From the NCBI GenBank assembly GCA_030684355.1, contig JAUXTN010000222.1, positions 1 through 64,000 of the forward strand: a stretch of 64,000 bases of DNA. The letters run 5' to 3'. The translations under genes were made by a program, and so were the position numbers. Positions within the stretch are counted from its first letter, which is position 1; each line of letters starts with the position of its first letter. A model generated the notes under the pieces. The model was not told the origin of the DNA and did no database searches. It worked only from the letters and a program-made list of their open reading frames with translations. This DNA comes from Pseudomonadota bacterium. GTDB lineage: Bacteria > Myxococcota_A > UBA796 > SXON01. Positions 46,147-55,024 of the stretch are shown piece by piece.

Positions 46147-47859
46147 TCAGATCTCCCCGGCGCGCATCATGTAGACCGCGCCCGCGCCCGTTCCGCCCGT
46201 GTACTCCCCCGGCGCTCCGATGAGCAGGTCGCTCGTCCCGTCCCCGTCGACATCGCCGAACACCAGGCTCTCGCCCACGTTGTGGTAGGCGTCCTCGGCG
46301 AGGAAGACGGCGTTGGCGTCGGCCAGGGTGAGGGTGCCGGAGGGGTGCCCGAAGAACAGGTACGCGGCCCCCGCGGAGACACCGATTGTGTCGTCTCCCG
46401 GCGCGCCCACGACCAGCTCGCCGGCGCCGTCTCCGTCGACATCGCCGACGGCGAGGCCGATGCCCAGGTACTGGACCGCCGCGGTGCCGCGGATGATGAA
46501 GTCGGCGCCCGACAGCGCGATGCTCCCCGACGCCGGCCCGAGCACGACGTAGGCGGAGCCCGAGTCGGTCCCACCCGAGGAGTTGTAGGAGCCCACGATG
46601 ATGTCGCCCAGGCCGTCGCCGTCGACATCGCCCATCGCCAGGCCCTCGCCGGCGTTGTCGTCCGCGGCCTCGCCGAGGAGCTTCCCGTCGGCGGCGGAGA
46701 GGTCGAGATCGCCCACCACGCCCCCGTAGACGACGTAGGCGGCGCCGGACCCGGAGGCGGTGCCGTGCCCGTAGGGGGCGCCGACGAGCATGTCGCCGAT
46801 GCCGTCGCCGTCGACGTCGACGCCGGCGCGCAGGTACCGGCCGGCGAAGGCATAGTCGGCTTCGCCGATGAGCCGGGCGTCCGCGTCGGTCGGCAGGTCG
46901 ACCTCGCCGGCGGACAGCGGCCCGTACTCGATGAACACCGTCCCGGAGGCCACGCCGCCGAGAGCGTCCTCGTAGGCGGAGATGACGACGTCTCCCACGC
47001 CGTCGCCGTCGACGTCGGCGAGATCCAACCCGTGCGCGGCCTCGGTCTCGAGGTCGCCGACGAGCGTGACGTCGGCGTCGACGAGGTCCATGTCCGCCGC
47101 CACCGGCCCGAACACGACCCACCCGCGGCAGGTGTCGTCCGGCGCCCCGATGGCCACGTCCTCCAGGCCGTCGCCGTTCACGTCCGCGACGCCGATGGCG
47201 CGGCCCGCCGACGTGGTCGTGGCATCGCCGCGGATGCGGACGCCGGTGGAGTCGAGGTCCGCCGTACCGGTGAACGGCCCGTAGACCACGTACGCCCCAC
47301 CCTGGTTGGCGTCGGCCTCCTTGGTCGCGACCACGAGGTCGTCGATGCCGTCCCCGTCGATGTCGCCGGCGTCCACGTGGCGACCGGCGTCGAAGCCCGC
47401 CTGGCTCGAGTAGAGCTTCGCGTCGGCCGTGGCGAGGTCGTACGTGCCCTCGAACACGCACGGGGCGTCGCCGTCGGCGCAATCGTTGTCCGTCCCGTCG
47501 TTACACACCTCCTCCGCGCCCGGGGAGACCGCGGCGTCCCCATCGTCGCAATCGGTGCCCGTCGGGTAGCCGTCGCCATCGTCGTCGACGGGAGCGGTGT
47601 CGGTGTCCGTGTCCGTGTCGGTGTCGGTGTCGGTGTCGGTGTCCGTGTCGGTGTCCGTGTCCGTGTCGGTGTCGGTGTCGGTGTCGGTGTCCGTGTCGGT
47701 GTCGGTGTCCGTGTCGGTGTCCGTGTCGGTGTCCGTGTCGGTGTCCGTGTCCGTGTCGGTGTCCGTATCGGACGCCTCGGAGGTGTCCTTCACGGAGTCG
47801 GACGGACGGCAGGCGAGGAGCGTCGTCAGGGGGAGCAGCGTCAGGAGGAGCATGCGCAT
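46147..47859 (-). CDS. FG-GAP/MopE-type lipoprotein with long Asp-Thr stalk
   Basis: A 570-residue lipoprotein with signal MRMLLLTLLPLTTLLAC. A very long (Asp-Thr)n stalk of about 30 units follows. Next is a MopE-type motif (GYPTGTDCDDGDAAVSPGAE, CNDGTDNDC). Then seven or so FG-GAP blades, each with a DxDGDG calcium loop (DIDGDGIDDLVVATKE, DVNGDGLEDVAIGAP, DVDGDGVGDVVISA, DVDGDGAGELVVGAPG), form an alpha-integrin-like propeller. It should sit on the outer surface as a binding protein. It lies 3 bp upstream of the beta-helix/hydrolase gene, so the pair is likely cotranscribed. The start at 47859 is favoured over an ATG at 47913. Confidence 0.8.
   Translation of the reverse strand: MRMLLLTLLPLTTLLACRPSDSVKDTSEASDTDTDTDTDTDTDTDTDTDTDTDTDTDTDTDTDTDTDTDTDTDTDTDTDTDTDTDTDTAPVDDDGDGYPTGTDCDDGDAAVSPGAEEVCNDGTDNDCADGDAPCVFEGTYDLATADAKLYSSQAGFDAGRHVDAGDIDGDGIDDLVVATKEADANQGGAYVVYGPFTGTADLDSTGVRIRGDATTTSAGRAIGVADVNGDGLEDVAIGAPDDTCRGWVVFGPVAADMDLVDADVTLVGDLETEAAHGLDLADVDGDGVGDVVISAYEDALGGVASGTVFIEYGPLSAGEVDLPTDADARLIGEADYAFAGRYLRAGVDVDGDGIGDMLVGAPYGHGTASGSGAAYVVYGGVVGDLDLSAADGKLLGEAADDNAGEGLAMGDVDGDGLGDIIVGSYNSSGGTDSGSAYVVLGPASGSIALSGADFIIRGTAAVQYLGIGLAVGDVDGDGAGELVVGAPGDDTIGVSAGAAYLFFGHPSGTLTLADANAVFLAEDAYHNVGESLVFGDVDGDGTSDLLIGAPGEYTGGTGAGAVYMMRAGEI
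47594..47772. repeat. GTGTCG/GTGTCC hexanucleotide array (Asp-Thr stalk)
   Basis: About 30 head-to-tail copies of a six-base unit alternating GTGTCG, GTGTCC and GTATCG; on the minus strand they encode Asp-Thr. Similar shorter arrays occur at about 7087-7180, 46018-46075 and 53057-53245 in the other surface lipoprotein genes. Slippage would alter stalk length without breaking the frame. Confidence 0.85.
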
Positions 47860-48114
47860 GCGGCTGCACACCATCCGGCGGCCGAGAAGGGGCCGCGACG
47901 ACGGACGACACACCGCGGCATGCGCAGCAAATCCACGTGATTCGCAACAATAACCAACATGGAGGCCCGGCGCGGTCCGTCTCCGGCCACGATCCGCCGC
48001 AGGCCGAGATCCTCTACGCCTCGGACGTCACCAGAAGTAACGGGGCCCCCCGGCCGTGCCTGCCGCCCGGCTCGGTTGCTTACAGATGCGGGGCCACCAA
48101 CCCCCGAGGCAATC

Positions 48115-48633
48115 ATGACGGCCACCGAAACCAACAATCCCCGCTGGTGGGGCGACTCCCACACCTCCAATTGGGACCGCATCAAGGAGGCGATGCGCCG
48201 CGACTGGGAGCAGACCAAGTCGGACCTCACCGGCGGCGACATGGGGACGGACCTCCGCCAGGACGCCTCGGACACGCTCGACCAGGCCCGCGGGAAGCAG
48301 CCCATCCCGATGGGCGACGTGCCGAACCCGATGGACGCCGACGACGTGAAGAAGGCCGCGCGCGCGCAGGAGAAGGTCGCGCTGGCGCTCGACGCCGAGT
48401 TCGAGCGGGGCGTGAAGCCCGTCCCGGTGCCCGGCGACAGGATGCGCTGGGAGGACGCCGAGCTCCCGATGCGCTTCGGGCACGGGGCGAGCACGCACTA
48501 CTCCGACAACTGGGACGATACGCTGGAGCCCAAGCTGCGCGCCGACTGGGAAGCGAGCTACCCGGGGCGGAGCTGGGAAGAGGCCCGCGAGCTGGCGCGT
48601 ACGGGCTGGAATCACGCCCGTCCGCGCGTTTAG
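48115..48633 (+). CDS. Conserved stress-type protein, function unknown
   Basis: A 172-residue soluble, charged protein. The N-terminal part (PRWWGDSHTSNWDRIKEAMR, RDWEQTKSDLTGGDMG) contains a CsbD-like/general-stress-type helix. The C-terminal part is a Trp- and Tyr-rich repeat (ELPMRFGHGASTHYSDNW, LRADWEASYPG, WEEARELARTGWNHAR). I know proteins with this layout from bacteria with abundant stress genes, but no function is established. The ATG at 48115 has GAGG at about -10. It is 12 bp upstream of a hemerythrin gene and clearly in the same operon. Confidence 0.6.
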   Translation: MTATETNNPRWWGDSHTSNWDRIKEAMRRDWEQTKSDLTGGDMGTDLRQDASDTLDQARGKQPIPMGDVPNPMDADDVKKAARAQEKVALALDAEFERGVKPVPVPGDRMRWEDAELPMRFGHGASTHYSDNWDDTLEPKLRADWEASYPGRSWEEARELARTGWNHARPRV

Positions 48634-48645
48634 GCGGAGGACGCC

Positions 48646-49161
48646 ATGGAGCTCGTGGAACGAATCCGCGAAGTCCTGAGCGCCGAGCTCAACCCAGACG
48701 GGATCCTTGAGATCTTGAAGCGCGAGCACCGCGAGGTGAGCGCGCTCATGGACCACGTCGAGCAATCGAAGCCGGGCGCGCCGGCGCGTACCTCGACGTT
48801 CGAGGAGATCGCGTCCACGCTGCTCGCCCACGTGAAGGCCGAGGACGAGGTGTTCTACCCCGCGCTCGACAAGATCGAGGCGACCCACGGCATGGCGCTC
48901 GAGGCCCATGAGGAGCACCACGTGATCGAGGTGCTCGTGGCCGAGCTGCGCGCCATCCAGGTGCGTGGGGAGGCGTGGATGGCCAAGTTCCACGTCCTCA
49001 CCGAGAACGTGGATCACCACGTCAAGGAGGAAGAAGACAAGTTCTTCCCCAAGGCGCGGACCGTGCTCGCCGCGGCGCATCAGGTCGAGATGGCGACCGC
49101 GTACGCGGCCGCGCGGGATCGGCACCTGGCCGGCCGCACAACTCACTCGGAGCCGTCATGA
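48646..49161 (+). CDS. Hemerythrin-like HHE protein (second)
   Basis: A 171-residue four-helix protein: ILKREHREVSALMDHV (first His), STLLAHVKAEDEVFYP (HxxxE), LEAHEEHHVIEVLV (His cluster) and NVDHHVKEEEDKFFPK (HxxxE). This is the full ligand set for a diiron hemerythrin site. It differs from the other HHE protein at 31114 in having a longer first helix and an HH pair. In the stress-type operon it likely protects against or senses oxygen or NO, which is inference. The ATG at 48646 is preceded by GGAGGA. Confidence 0.85.
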   Translation: MELVERIREVLSAELNPDGILEILKREHREVSALMDHVEQSKPGAPARTSTFEEIASTLLAHVKAEDEVFYPALDKIEATHGMALEAHEEHHVIEVLVAELRAIQVRGEAWMAKFHVLTENVDHHVKEEEDKFFPKARTVLAAAHQVEMATAYAAARDRHLAGRTTHSEPS

Positions 49162-49364
49162 CACACGCCATGGTCCCCCTCGCCACCCGCGCGCTGCTGG
49201 GGGCCGCCCTGGGGCTCTCGCTGCTCGCGGGGTGCCCGGTCCGTGCGCCGGGCCTGCCTCCCGCGCCGGTCGAGCCCACGCCCCCCGAAGGCCCGACGGA
49301 GCCGCCTCCGCCGGAGGTCCCCTCCCCCATCCCCACGCCGCCGGGAGGCCCGCCGCTGCCTTAG
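49158..49364 (+). CDS. Small proline-rich lipoprotein
   Basis: A 68-residue protein: signal MTHAMVPLATRALLGAALGL and lipobox LLAGC, then a tail of Pro, Glu and Gly with no other structure (PPAPVEPTPPEG, PTEPPPPEVPSPIPTP). The tail could span the periplasm or act as a spacer. The ATG overlaps the hemerythrin TGA (ATGA), so it is coupled to that gene. It is below the usual size cut-off, but the signal peptide and coupling make it credible. Confidence 0.6.
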   Translation: MTHAMVPLATRALLGAALGLSLLAGCPVRAPGLPPAPVEPTPPEGPTEPPPPEVPSPIPTPPGGPPLP

Positions 49365-49391
49365 AGAGTACCTGTACGCCCGGAGCCCGTG

Positions 49392-50810
49392 ATGTCCGAC
49401 GCCCCGCCCACCGCCCTCGAGCCGATCGTCCCGCCGCGCGTGGGCCACTGGCAGGTGGGTCCGATGCTCGCGTGCGGCGGCATGGGCATGGTGTTCCTCG
49501 TGCAGCACGAGGCCATCCCGTCCCGACGCGGCGTGCTCAAGGTGATGCGGCCCGCCGGGGTGAACAGCCCCGAGGACCCGGAGGTGCGCAAGGAGCGCTT
49601 CCATCGGGAGGCGGTGGTGCTCTCCAAGCTCCGCCACCGCGGGTGTCCGCAGCTCCTCGACTTCGGGCACGGCGCGGACGGCATGCCCTACATGGTGCAG
49701 GAGCACGTCGTCGGCGACACCCTCATCGACACCCTCCGCCGCGTGGGGGCCCTCTCTCCCGCCGTGGCCTGCCGGATCATCGACGAGCTCGCGGACGTGC
49801 TGCTCGCGGCTCGCCGGCTCGGCATCGCCCATCGCGACGTGAAGCCCGAGAACGTCGTGCTCGCCGAGGACGGCGCGGTCCTGGTGGACTGGGGCATCGC
49901 CCTCGACGAGGGCGCGAGCCGGCTCACCCAGGCCGACATCGGGCCATGCACCCTCGCCTACGTCGGCCCCGAGGAGTTCTCGGAGGAGCCCGCCGACCCG
50001 ACGAAGCGGGAGGTCTATGCGCTCGGCGTCCTGCTGGTGGAGTGCCTCACCGGCGAGTCCGCGTTTCCCGAGACGCCCGGCGCCATGGTCGGGCGCAAGC
50101 TCCGGATCCCCTACCTCGAGGCGCCCGAAGGGTGCAGCCCCGCGTTGGTCGAGGCGATCCATGGGGCGACCCGGAAGGATCCCGCGGAGCGGGTAGACCT
50201 CGAAGGGCTGCGGAAGCTCCTCGCGCCGGAGCTCGTCGGCCTCCCGTCCGCCGTGGTCCTCGCGCCGCGCGAGCTGGTGCCGCCGGGCGGGGTCGTCCCG
50301 TGGACCGTCGTCTCCGTGTCCGCCCCGCCGCCGCCCCGCCGCTCGCGCACGCCCGCGGTCGTGGGCGGGATCACGGTGCTGTCCGTGGCGCTCTGGCTGG
50401 GTCTCCGGGTCTTCGGGAACGACGACACACCCGCGCCGGCCCCCATGCGGGCGACGCCTCCGGTGGCCGCCCAGGTGACACCCGTCGTGGATCCCCCGCC
50501 CCCTGTCGCCCCCATCGAGGCGCCTCCCCCGGCGGCCGCGAAGTCAACCCCCTCGTCGACGGCGAAGGCCGACGCCCCCACCGACGCCTGCACCGGCGGC
50601 GTGACGCTCCCGGACGGGAAGTGGCGCCTCCGGCCGCGTGGCAGCGAGGACCTCCTCCGCGCCTCCCAAGCCACGCCCTGCGGGGGTTACAAGCTGATGG
50701 AGTGGAACGTGTCGACGAACGCGTGGGATGCCCGGAAGAGCCTGGTGGTGCGAAAGGACCGGGAGCTGGTGTGCGACGAGCGGCTGCGTTGCGCGGTGGC
50801 GAAGCGGTAG
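49392..50810 (+). CDS. Membrane-anchored Ser/Thr protein kinase
   Basis: A 472-residue protein. The kinase domain (about residues 18-280) has a Gly-rich loop ACGGMGMVF, the ATP-binding Lys in GVLKVMRP, catalytic HRDVKPENVVL and DWGIALDEG, where DFG is replaced by DWG. The usual APE is seen as YVGPEEF. A single membrane helix follows (about 320-340: AVVGGITVLSVALWLGLRVF). A Pro/Ala-rich linker and a small C-terminal extracytoplasmic domain (about 400-472) with four Cys complete it (DACTGGVTLPDGKWRLRPRG, CDERLRCAVAKR). The ATG at 49392 is preferred to the GTG at 49389. Probably a PknB-type sensor of the envelope. Confidence 0.87.
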   Translation: MSDAPPTALEPIVPPRVGHWQVGPMLACGGMGMVFLVQHEAIPSRRGVLKVMRPAGVNSPEDPEVRKERFHREAVVLSKLRHRGCPQLLDFGHGADGMPYMVQEHVVGDTLIDTLRRVGALSPAVACRIIDELADVLLAARRLGIAHRDVKPENVVLAEDGAVLVDWGIALDEGASRLTQADIGPCTLAYVGPEEFSEEPADPTKREVYALGVLLVECLTGESAFPETPGAMVGRKLRIPYLEAPEGCSPALVEAIHGATRKDPAERVDLEGLRKLLAPELVGLPSAVVLAPRELVPPGGVVPWTVVSVSAPPPPRRSRTPAVVGGITVLSVALWLGLRVFGNDDTPAPAPMRATPPVAAQVTPVVDPPPPVAPIEAPPPAAAKSTPSSTAKADAPTDACTGGVTLPDGKWRLRPRGSEDLLRASQATPCGGYKLMEWNVSTNAWDARKSLVVRKDRELVCDERLRCAVAKR

Positions 50811-50945
50811 CACGGGCTCCAACGCACGTCCCGGCTGTCGTCGTCGGGTGGTTCAGTTGAGTAGCTCCCAAGTCGCGCCCCTCAAAACGAACGACACCGC
50901 CCGGCGTAGCCGAGCGGCGCATCCGAGGCGCGACCGCCCACCCGA

Positions 50946-53306
50946 CTACGGGAACAAGCCGTCGAGGAAGGCCAGCGTGTAGGCCGCGTAGTCGTCGTAG
51001 AGCTCGTGGTCCGCGGCCATCATCTCGATCTCGGCGGCCACCTGGGCCTCCTGGGAGGCCGTGAGGCCGAGGCCGCCAAGGTTGGAGGCGGCCTCTTCGC
51101 CGGTGACGAGCCACTCGCCGTCGGCGTCGACGTAGCCCGACGACAGGAGCGACGCCGCGATGGTGGCGGAGAGCGCGCTGCTGACGCCGGCCACGCGGGT
51201 GAAGCGCTCGTCGTACAAGGCGGTGGTCGGGTGCACGTAGGCCTCCGCGGTCACCCCGCGCGCGTCGAGCGCGGCGGCGCTGGCCACGGCGTCATCGTCG
51301 CCGTCCGGGTACGTGGAGTCGAGCGCGGCCATGAACCAGGCGGTCGGGGCCGAGGTCGACTCGACGAGGTAGCGCCGGCCGGGCGCGCAATAGGCCACCA
51401 CGGCGTCGGCCGGGATGGAGACGCCCAGGCTGTGCGCGAACTCGCCACCGCTCCCGATGCCCCACGCGATGGTGGGAACGTCCCAATACGCCAGCTCGTT
51501 GATGAGCTCGAGGGTGGCGGCGAGGTCGAGGGTCTCCGAGTCCGTGGCATCGCTCCAGCCGCCCGTGCCCGCGATCGCCGCGATGTCCGAGTCCATCGCC
51601 ACGATGCCGTAGCCGGCGTCGTAGAGCTGACGCGCGATGGAGGACGGCGCGTTGTCGAGCAGCTCGGTGTTGTTGTGGAGCGCCGAGTGGAAGAAGAACA
51701 CGATGCCGCGGGGATCGACCGGGATCGCGGTGAGCACCGAGCGATCGGTGCCGGCCAGGGTGTAGACGGTCTCGGTGAACGTCAGGCTCGCCGCGGCGAT
51801 GCTCGGCGTGAGCGTGACATTGGTATCCGGCATCGTGAACGTGCTGTTCCACTCGTCGGCGTCGGTCAGCGTGCCGCCCGACCAACCGGTCACCATCTCG
51901 GCCTGGGGGTCGACGTCGGCCCACACCTGGACGAGCTCGCCGGCCAGGTAGCTCCCGTCGCCGAAGCCGTCGGTCACGGTGAGCGTGTGCAACACGGTGC
52001 CGGTGATCGTCTCGGTGAGCGTGGGCGTGTACGCGGCGACCTCGTCGTCGTAGGGCCCGCCGTACATCCCGATGTCGCTCCGGGTGCCGTCGGAGTCCTC
52101 CAGCGCGGGATCGCCCGCGTCGATCGCCGGGGACGCCGCACCCACCGAGTAGTCGCCCGCCGCGGCGTCGGTGAACTCGGGGTCCACGTACAGGTTGCCG
52201 GTGCCGGTCACGTCCGCCGCGTAGTCGCCGAGGTTGTCCCAGAACAGCGAGTAGCTGGCGTCCATGGGGGTCAGGTTCGCGGCGTCGCAGCCGGTGATGA
52301 TGTTGTTCTCGAACACGACCCCGTCGAGATTGACGGTGCGGCCGCCGTACGGGTCGTCGTCGTCGATGTTGGAGAACACGTTGTTGTAGATGTACTGGGT
52401 GCCCGCCCCGTTGGACGAGAAGTCGAACGCGGTGAAGGCCGTGCTGATGCGGATGTCCTGGAACAGGTTGTTCGCCATCAGCATGTTGTCGAGGTCGGAG
52501 GTGGTCGCCACGGTCTGGTGCTGCCCGCCGGTGACCGTGTTGTGCTGCACGTCCGCGTTGAGGCCCTCGACGAGGTACCACAGGTAGTCGGTGTAGTTGT
52601 CCTCCCACACCACGTCGTCCATCGCGATGAAGTTCTCGTCGAAGAACACGGTGAACGTGCCCGTCGTGTCCGTCACCTGGCAATCCGACACGGTGAGATC
52701 GCCCTCGTGGACGGAGAACGCCGCGCCCTCCGGGTAGTAGAGGTCCTCGAACGCGGTCCCGGTGACGTGGAACCCGGTGAGCGTGAGGGTCCCGTTGTCC
52801 AGGATGACGGCGGGATCGGCGCCGCCGTCGATCGAGGTCACGTCCGGCCCGCCGGTGGAGGAGATGTAGACCTCGAAGCTCCACGGCACGTTGATGGCGC
52901 CGTAGGTGCCCGGGCAGACGCTGATCCAATCGCCGGGCGCCGAGGCGTCGATGGCGTCCTGGATCTCGGTGTAGTCCATCGAGCCGTCGCCACACACCTC
53001 GAGGTTGGCCCGCACCGCGGGGGCGGTGTGGGTGCCCGTGTCGATGTCGCCCGTGTCGCCGCCGGTGTCCGTGTCCGTGTCGGTATCCGTGTCCGTGTCC
53101 GTGTCCGTGTCGGTATCCGTGTCCGTGTCGGTATCCGTGTCCGTGTCCGTGTCCGTGTCCGTGTCGGTGTCCGAGTCGGTGTCCGTGTCCGTGTCGGTGT
53201 CCGAATCCGTGTCGGTGTCGGTGTCCGTTTCCGTGTCGGGAGACGACGTGTCGTCCGTGACGGAGTCGGGGGGGCGGCAGGCGAAGAGCAGGGGAAGGAG
53301 CAGCAT
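50946..53306 (-). CDS. Beta-helix plus alpha/beta-hydrolase surface lipoprotein (copy 2)
   Basis: A 786-residue close paralogue of the protein at 43936-46143, co-linear through the beta-helix, the InlB-like strand domain and the hydrolase. The signal is MLLLPLLFACRPPDS and its Asp-Thr stalk is longer (residues about 25-80). The hydrolase keeps the same candidate residues: GIGSGGEFAHS, FMAALDSTYPDG and VHPTTALYDERF. The two genes are nearly identical in many DNA stretches, so the duplication is fairly recent or maintained by gene conversion. The stalk encodes an imperfect hexanucleotide repeat. The substrate and any difference from copy 1 are unknown. Confidence 0.75.
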   Translation of the reverse strand: MLLLPLLFACRPPDSVTDDTSSPDTETDTDTDTDSDTDTDTDTDSDTDTDTDTDTDTDTDTDTDTDTDTDTDTDTDTDTDTGGDTGDIDTGTHTAPAVRANLEVCGDGSMDYTEIQDAIDASAPGDWISVCPGTYGAINVPWSFEVYISSTGGPDVTSIDGGADPAVILDNGTLTLTGFHVTGTAFEDLYYPEGAAFSVHEGDLTVSDCQVTDTTGTFTVFFDENFIAMDDVVWEDNYTDYLWYLVEGLNADVQHNTVTGGQHQTVATTSDLDNMLMANNLFQDIRISTAFTAFDFSSNGAGTQYIYNNVFSNIDDDDPYGGRTVNLDGVVFENNIITGCDAANLTPMDASYSLFWDNLGDYAADVTGTGNLYVDPEFTDAAAGDYSVGAASPAIDAGDPALEDSDGTRSDIGMYGGPYDDEVAAYTPTLTETITGTVLHTLTVTDGFGDGSYLAGELVQVWADVDPQAEMVTGWSGGTLTDADEWNSTFTMPDTNVTLTPSIAAASLTFTETVYTLAGTDRSVLTAIPVDPRGIVFFFHSALHNNTELLDNAPSSIARQLYDAGYGIVAMDSDIAAIAGTGGWSDATDSETLDLAATLELINELAYWDVPTIAWGIGSGGEFAHSLGVSIPADAVVAYCAPGRRYLVESTSAPTAWFMAALDSTYPDGDDDAVASAAALDARGVTAEAYVHPTTALYDERFTRVAGVSSALSATIAASLLSSGYVDADGEWLVTGEEAASNLGGLGLTASQEAQVAAEIEMMAADHELYDDYAAYTLAFLDGLFP

Positions 53307-53556
53307 GCGGCCTGATACCTCACCCCTTCTCCCGCGAGGCAGGATCGACGGTCGTTTCCCAGATGGTGACAACCCGACCACGGTGCCGCGGCGATACAAT
53401 CGATCGCGGCCGACCGGGGCGGGGGGCGACAAAAAGCAACCTGCCCCAATCTGCCGCGACACGGCTCTACGCCCGTGAACGAAATCCCCGAACCCCAACA
53501 CAACGATGCGCAGGGATTCTCGACGCTCCAGGGGGCGTGACGTATTCAGCAACGGT

Positions 53557-53579
53557 CGGAACCCGATGTCGGGGTTCCG
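53557..53579 (+). promoter_or_regulatory. 5' UTR hairpin before the DUF4398 gene
   Basis: CGGAACCC (53557-53564), loop GATGTCG, GGGTTCCG (53572-53579): a perfect 8-bp stem 26 bp before the start codon. The 299-bp divergent gap 53307-53605 otherwise holds no gene I can support and must contain the promoters for both sides. Confidence 0.45.
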
Positions 53580-53605
53580 CTCCGCTCACCCAAGGCAACA
53601 CCAAG

Positions 53606-53986
53606 ATGAACCTTCACTCCGTATCCCCGAGCCTGCTCGTCGTGCTGCTCGCGGCCACCATCGCGGGCTGTGCCACCACCCAGACGCTCCACACCGAGAC
53701 CTCCACCTCCGCGATCCGATCCGCGGAGGAGCTCGGGGCGCCCAATGTACCCAAGGCCTCGCTGCACCTCCAACTCGCGAAGGAGGAGCTGGAGGCCGCC
53801 ACCGCGCTCAACGAGAAGGGCGACAAGGACGAGGCGAAGTCGCTCCTCCTCCGCGCCGAGGCCGACGCCGAGCTGGCGGTCGCCCTCTCCCGCGCCGCGG
53901 CCGAGCAGGCCGAAGCCCAGGCGGCGATGGACCGCGTCCGCAAGCTCCAATCTGAAAATCCGTACGCCCCCGGGGGTGCCAATTGA
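53606..53986 (+). CDS. DUF4398 lipoprotein
   Basis: A 126-residue lipoprotein (MNLHSVSPSLLVVLLAATIAGCATT). A DUF4398-type helical hairpin follows: AIRSAEELGAPNVPKASLHL, QLAKEELEAATALNEKGDKD, EAKSLLLRAEADAELAVALS. DUF4398 proteins are periplasmic, usually sit next to OmpA-family lipoproteins, and have no assigned activity. That context is seen here, because the OmpA-type gene overlaps it by four bases (TTGA). An envelope-stabilising role is inferred from the pairing. Confidence 0.82.
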   Translation: MNLHSVSPSLLVVLLAATIAGCATTQTLHTETSTSAIRSAEELGAPNVPKASLHLQLAKEELEAATALNEKGDKDEAKSLLLRAEADAELAVALSRAAAEQAEAQAAMDRVRKLQSENPYAPGGAN

Positions 53987-54909
53987 ACCGCACGAACCTC
54001 TCGCTCCTCCTCACCATCGCGCTCCTCGGCGCCTGCGCGCCCAAGGTCCCCCCCGAGCTTAGCCTCGCCCGCGGCGCCTACGCCCAGGCCAGCGCCGGCC
54101 CGGCGGCTACGCTGGTCCCTGCCGAGCTCCACAAGGCGCACGAAGCCCTCGGCGAGGCCGAGACGGCCTTCAAGGACGATCCGCGCGGCTACCACACGAA
54201 GGACCTCGCCTACGTCGCCCAGCGGAAGGCGGAGCTCGCCGAGGCCCTCGCGGCCAGCGCCTCCGAGTCGAAGTCGGCGGACGCGTCCAACTCCCAGTAC
54301 CAGACCACGCAGGACGCGATCATGCGCGACACCAAGGCGCAGCTGGGGGAGACCAAGTCCGACCTCGCCGCCACGCAGACCGTCGCGGCGCGTACGGCGG
54401 AGCAGCTCACCGCCTCCGAGGCGGCCGGCGCCAAGACCACGGCGCAGTTGACCGCCTCCGAGGCCGCTCGGGCCCAGGCCGAGGCGCGCGCCGCCGAGGC
54501 GATGGCCGCCCTCGCCAAGCTCGCCGCGGTCAAGGAAGAGACCCGCGGGCTCGTCATCACCCTGTCGGGCAGCGTGCTCTTCCGGTCCGACGAGTCGAAC
54601 CTCCTGCCCGAAGCGCAGACGCGGCTCGGCCAGGTGACCGACGCGCTGATGGCGACGAAGGAGCGCTCGATCCTCATCGAGGGCCACACCGACTCGCAGG
54701 GCACCGACGCGGACAACATCGGGCTCTCCCAGCGTCGCGCGGAGGCCGTCCGCACGTTCCTCACCGCCCGTGGCTACGACGCCGCCCGCATCCGCGCCGT
54801 GGGCGTGGGCGAGAGCCGTCCGGTGGCCGACAACGCCTCGCCGGAGGGGCGCGCCAACAACCGCCGCGTCGAGATCATCGTCGAGCCCGGCACGACCGCC
54901 TCGCAGTAG
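53983..54909 (+). CDS. OmpA-family peptidoglycan-binding lipoprotein
   Basis: A 308-residue lipoprotein (LSLLLTIALLGACAPK). A helical, Ala-rich middle part (residues about 30-190, coiled-coil-like) is followed by an OmpA C-terminal domain: VITLSGSVLFRSDESNLLP, ILIEGHTDSQGTDADN, LSQRRAEAVRTFLTARGYD and GRANNRRVEIIV. The HTDSQGTDADNIGLSQRRA core holds the Asp and Arg that bind diaminopimelate. It anchors the outer membrane to peptidoglycan. The start is TTG at 53983-53985, overlapping the DUF4398 TGA; no ATG is placed better. Confidence 0.9.
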   Translation: MNRTNLSLLLTIALLGACAPKVPPELSLARGAYAQASAGPAATLVPAELHKAHEALGEAETAFKDDPRGYHTKDLAYVAQRKAELAEALAASASESKSADASNSQYQTTQDAIMRDTKAQLGETKSDLAATQTVAARTAEQLTASEAAGAKTTAQLTASEAARAQAEARAAEAMAALAKLAAVKEETRGLVITLSGSVLFRSDESNLLPEAQTRLGQVTDALMATKERSILIEGHTDSQGTDADNIGLSQRRAEAVRTFLTARGYDAARIRAVGVGESRPVADNASPEGRANNRRVEIIVEPGTTASQ

Positions 54910-55024
54910 TCCGCGTCGCGCGGCGTCGGGCACCCCCTGACGCCGCCGGCCGGCACCGCCGATGGTCCCCCGTCCCCTGGATTGGCTCGACCCCGGGTCG
55001 GGCCGCGTACCCCCGAGCCGCCCC

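Noticed and set aside
47594..47772. Short regular repeats considered as CRISPR
   Set aside because: Six-base units without spacers, inside a coding frame; clearly a coding microsatellite.
43930..47940. Plus-strand open frame of 1336 codons with (VGV)n repeats, and the similar one at 51006-53315
   Set aside because: Both are antisense of the stalk lipoproteins; the Val-Gly repeats come from the hexanucleotide arrays read in the other direction.
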